Assembly: GCA_902590915.1 (NCBI GenBank)
Contig: CACIYQ010000003.1
Location: 24,023 to 88,022, forward strand
Origin: an uncultured Pelagibacteraceae bacterium
GTDB taxonomy: Bacteria > Pseudomonadota > Alphaproteobacteria > Pelagibacterales > Pelagibacteraceae
DNA length: 64,000 nt
Reading direction: 5' to 3'
Shown one piece after another: positions 61,940 through 64,000 of the stretch. The notes beneath the pieces are model-generated. The model ran no database searches. It saw only the letters and a program-made list of their open reading frames with translations, and was not told the DNA's origin. The position numbers were made by a program, and so were the translations under genes. Positions within the stretch are counted from its first letter, which is position 1. Each line of letters begins with the position of its first letter.

Positions 61940-62713
61940 ATCTTCATATTCACTTGCTAATTGATAGTAGGTTTCAAAGTCTAAATTTTGGGGCCTTAAA
62001 TTTAAATTAATATTAAGTTTATCTATTATCTTTTGATTACCACTGAAAAGCTGATTAAAGGGCTTTTTTAACATTTTTCTTCTATGACTAAAAAACACTC
62101 TTGTAACTTTTTCTAAATTCTTAGGATCTTTGATCTTAAATATTTTATTTTTTGGGGAGAATAACAATAATGAACTATCAACTTTTGGTTTTGGAGAAAA
62201 AGAACCAGGCTTTATATCACAAATTTTATTAATTTTAAGTTTCCAATTTGCTAATATTGAGAGTCTTCCATATGTCGATGTATCAAATTTAGAGATAATT
62301 CTATCTGCTACTTCTTTTTGAAACATTAAAACAAGATGATCAAACCAAAAGTAATCTTTTAAATTAACAATCCATTTACTCAATATTTGGGTAGAAATGT
62401 TGTAGGGAAGATTTCCAAAAACTGTAAATTTTTCTTTAAACAATGAAGTTTCGTCAATTTCTAGAACATCACCATTAATCACTTTTATTTTATCACTAAA
62501 ATTTTGTTCAAGATTTTGTGCAAGTTTTTTATCTTTTTCAATTACTATTATTTTTTTTGGTTTTTTTTTTAAAATACAAAATGTTAAATTTCCAGTGCCT
62601 GGGCCTATTTCAAGAATATTTTTTTCATTTATTTCAATTAGATTAACTATTTTTTCAAGAATATACTTATCAATTAAAAAATTTTGACCCAAACTTTTTT
62701 TGGCTTTTATCAA
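61928..62713 (-). CDS. rsmA: 16S rRNA (adenine1518/1519-N6) dimethyltransferase
   Basis: A 261-aa KsgA/RsmA, which dimethylates two adjacent adenosines near the 3' end of 16S r[20 protein letters not shown] (7-23), [11 protein letters not shown] (34-44), [10 protein letters not shown] and [10 protein letters not shown] are conserved. It overlaps pdxA by four bases, in the widespread lptD-surA-pdxA-rsmA order on this strand. Confidence 0.96.
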   Translation of the reverse strand: MIKAKKSLGQNFLIDKYILEKIVNLIEINEKNILEIGPGTGNLTFCILKKKPKKIIVIEKDKKLAQNLEQNFSDKIKVINGDVLEIDETSLFKEKFTVFGNLPYNISTQILSKWIVNLKDYFWFDHLVLMFQKEVADRIISKFDTSTYGRLSILANWKLKINKICDIKPGSFSPKPKVDSSLLLFSPKNKIFKIKDPKNLEKVTRVFFSHRRKMLKKPFNQLFSGNQKIIDKLNINLNLRPQNLDFETYYQLASEYEDLIS

Positions 62714-63675
62714 TGTTTTCCTAAAAATTGAATTGCTCTAATCAAACTTAACGCATTTGAAGAATTTTTACCTACCATTTTTTCGTTGGGTCCATGATCT
62801 GGTGATACTCTATCAAACGGTAAACCTAGTGTTATATTAATTGCATCATACTCAAATAGTGTTTTTAACGGGGTTAGAACCTGATCGTGATACATTCCAA
62901 TAATTACATCAAATTTTTTTCTATTATTTTTTAAAAATATAGTATCGGCTGAATATGGGCCTGAAACATGATACTTTCTTTTCAAGTATGATATTGCTGG
63001 TTTAATAATTTTATCATCTTCATTGTGCTTGAGAACGCTCTCACAATGTGGATTCAGTCCCAAAATTGCAATTTTTGGTTTAAATCCAAATTTATTTAAA
63101 TAAAAATCATTTATTAAAAAAACTTTATTTAAGATATTTTTTTTGTTAATTTTTTTTGAAACTAGCTTAATAGGTAAATGAGTTGTAATTGGGCATACAG
63201 ATAAATTTTTATTATAAATCAACATAGCAGTATTATCTAAATTATATTCCTTAGAAATATATTCAGTAATACCTAAAAATTTTCTATTTAAAAAAGTTTT
63301 TTTACTAATTGGCCCATTTATAAGTTTTTTTATTTTATTTTTTCTAATTATTTCAAATGCAACATCAAAACACTTTTTTATATAAATATTTGATTTTGAT
63401 GAAATTTTTTCAAAAGCTTTATTCGCTTTATATTTTACATCTATTAGATTGATACTTGAATTATCAAGATTGTAGGTTTTTAAAATTTTTTTATCTAATA
63501 TTTTGATTTTTTTTTTGTAATTTAGTTTTTTCATCTGTAATTGAATTAATTTATGAGATCCAATTAAGATTAAAGGATTTTTAAATTTAATTTTTTTTAT
63601 TGATTTGAAAAAAATTTCTAGAAATACACTGTTAGGTTCTCCTGCTAATACTAGAATAGAGCTTTTAAAATTCAT
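62710..63675 (-). CDS. pdxA: 4-hydroxythreonine-4-phosphate dehydrogenase
   Basis: A 321-aa PdxA of the pyridoxal phosphate pathway. INGPISKKTFLNRKFLGITEYISKEY (about 138-163) and MYHDQVLTPLKTLF, GLPFDRVSPDHGPNEKMVGKNSSN near the end hold the metal and substrate residues. AT-rich and lysine-rich but full length. Overlaps surA by 11 bases and rsmA by four. Confidence 0.94.
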   Translation of the reverse strand: MNFKSSILVLAGEPNSVFLEIFFKSIKKIKFKNPLILIGSHKLIQLQMKKLNYKKKIKILDKKILKTYNLDNSSINLIDVKYKANKAFEKISSKSNIYIKKCFDVAFEIIRKNKIKKLINGPISKKTFLNRKFLGITEYISKEYNLDNTAMLIYNKNLSVCPITTHLPIKLVSKKINKKNILNKVFLINDFYLNKFGFKPKIAILGLNPHCESVLKHNEDDKIIKPAISYLKRKYHVSGPYSADTIFLKNNRKKFDVIIGMYHDQVLTPLKTLFEYDAINITLGLPFDRVSPDHGPNEKMVGKNSSNALSLIRAIQFLGKH

Positions 63676-64000
63676 TAATTAAAATTTCCTTTTTTACTTT
63701 ATTAAAATATATGTTGGAAAATTGTGTTAATTGCTGATTGGTTTTAATTTTTATAAGTTTCGCAACCTCTTTATCTAAGTCTAAATCATTTTTTATCAAT
63801 TTTTTATCATCTAATTTGAGAATTAGAAAACCACCTGGTACTGATATTGGATCTGTAATGTCATTTACTCTTAATTTAGAAATAGCTCCAAGTATGTTTT
63901 TGTTTAACGCATTAGCACTTATCCAACCAATATTCCCTCCATCTCTTGCTGAGTCTGACTTACTATAAATTAAAGCTGCTTTTTTAAAATTTTCTTTCTT
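63665..64000 (-). CDS. surA: SurA-like peptidyl-prolyl isomerase, partial (C-terminal part only)
   Basis: The last 111 residues of a protein that begins beyond the window. They contain a parvulin-type PPIase segment: SDSARDGGNIGWISANAL, then ITDPISVPGGFLILKLDD, and a lysine-rich tail ending INEF. This is the second rotamase domain of SurA, a periplasmic chaperone for outer-membrane proteins. The stop is at 63665-63667 and overlaps the pdxA start by 11 bases. Order surA-pdxA-rsmA is the standard one. The start, signal peptide and first domains cannot be seen. Confidence 0.88.
   Translation of the reverse strand, partial: KKENFKKAALIYSKSDSARDGGNIGWISANALNKNILGAISKLRVNDITDPISVPGGFLILKLDDKKLIKNDLDLDKEVAKLIKIKTNQQLTQFSNIYFNKVKKEILINEF

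Overview
The window looks like a SAR11-type (Pelagibacterales) alphaproteobacterial chromosome. The DNA is very AT-rich, arginine is mostly AGA, neighbouring genes commonly share TAATG or ATGA junctions, and most intergenic gaps are under 100 bp. Supporting gene content includes a tandem glycine riboswitch on gcvTHP, a protein closely resembling the Pelagibacter DMSP lyase DddK, an NAD-dependent formate dehydrogenase and several DMT exporters. I saw no rRNA, tRNA, CRISPR array, transposase or integrase. This assignment rests on recognised protein families and composition, not on a database search.

Region 1 (about 0.2-21.3 kb) is an accessory catabolic island built for organic tri- or dicarboxylates. 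A leftward operon (6.1 to 0.2 kb) carries a complete tripartite tricarboxylate transporter (tctC-tctB-tctA), a degenerate SDR, an MmgE/PrpD protein and a TauE/SafE permease. Divergent from it are two more MmgE/PrpD genes, a second TauE/SafE permease and a TauD-like dioxygenase. Next come prpF and an AcnA/AcnD-type aconitase, a malate/lactate dehydrogenase of the LDH2 type, a TcuA-like tricarballylate dehydrogenase, a fourth MmgE/PrpD gene, an IclR regulator, an isocitrate-lyase/PEP-mutase-like enzyme and an AbrB-type membrane protein. Similar short palindromes (about TTTCAYATTRTRAAAC) lie in the tctC/mmgE, tcuA and iclR upstream regions, with a weaker one between acnD and ldh2. They suggest one IclR regulon. 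The set covers methylcitrate-cycle steps after the synthase plus tricarballylate oxidation, but no citrate or methylcitrate synthase is present. My inference is uptake and breakdown of an exogenous tricarboxylate.

Region 2 (21.4-37.7 kb) holds an alpha/beta hydrolase, pxpB-pxpC, a DMT transporter, the riboswitch-controlled glycine cleavage operon, and a lipid/oxidative-stress block. That block comprises an FAD amine-oxidase-like protein, DUF1365, a Cfa-like methyltransferase, a DUF3833 lipoprotein, an SDR, TspO, an FAD oxidoreductase, SelO and MsrA.

Region 3 (37.8-43.6 kb) holds NAD-dependent formate dehydrogenase, an HPP-family membrane protein, an IscU/SufU-like scaffold, a DMT transporter and an amidinotransferase. 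It ends in a small scrambled patch: a 75-aa gene, a truncated copy of its 5' end about 0.8 kb away, two copies of a 22-bp repeat and a 10-bp periodic repeat around a lipoprotein gene. Beside this patch is a DddK-like cupin whose expected metal-binding glutamate is lysine.

Region 4 (43.6-52.2 kb) is thiol and stress metabolism. It contains egtB and egtD separated by a PhyH dioxygenase and a second methyltransferase with foreign-looking codon usage, then MFS and DMT transporters and gshB-gshA. Region 5 (52.3-64 kb) is core housekeeping: purF, cvpA, an MMPL/RND exporter, dnaB, rplI-rpsR-rpsF, divergent fabD-fabG-acpP-gmk, and convergent rsmA-pdxA-surA (surA runs off the window).
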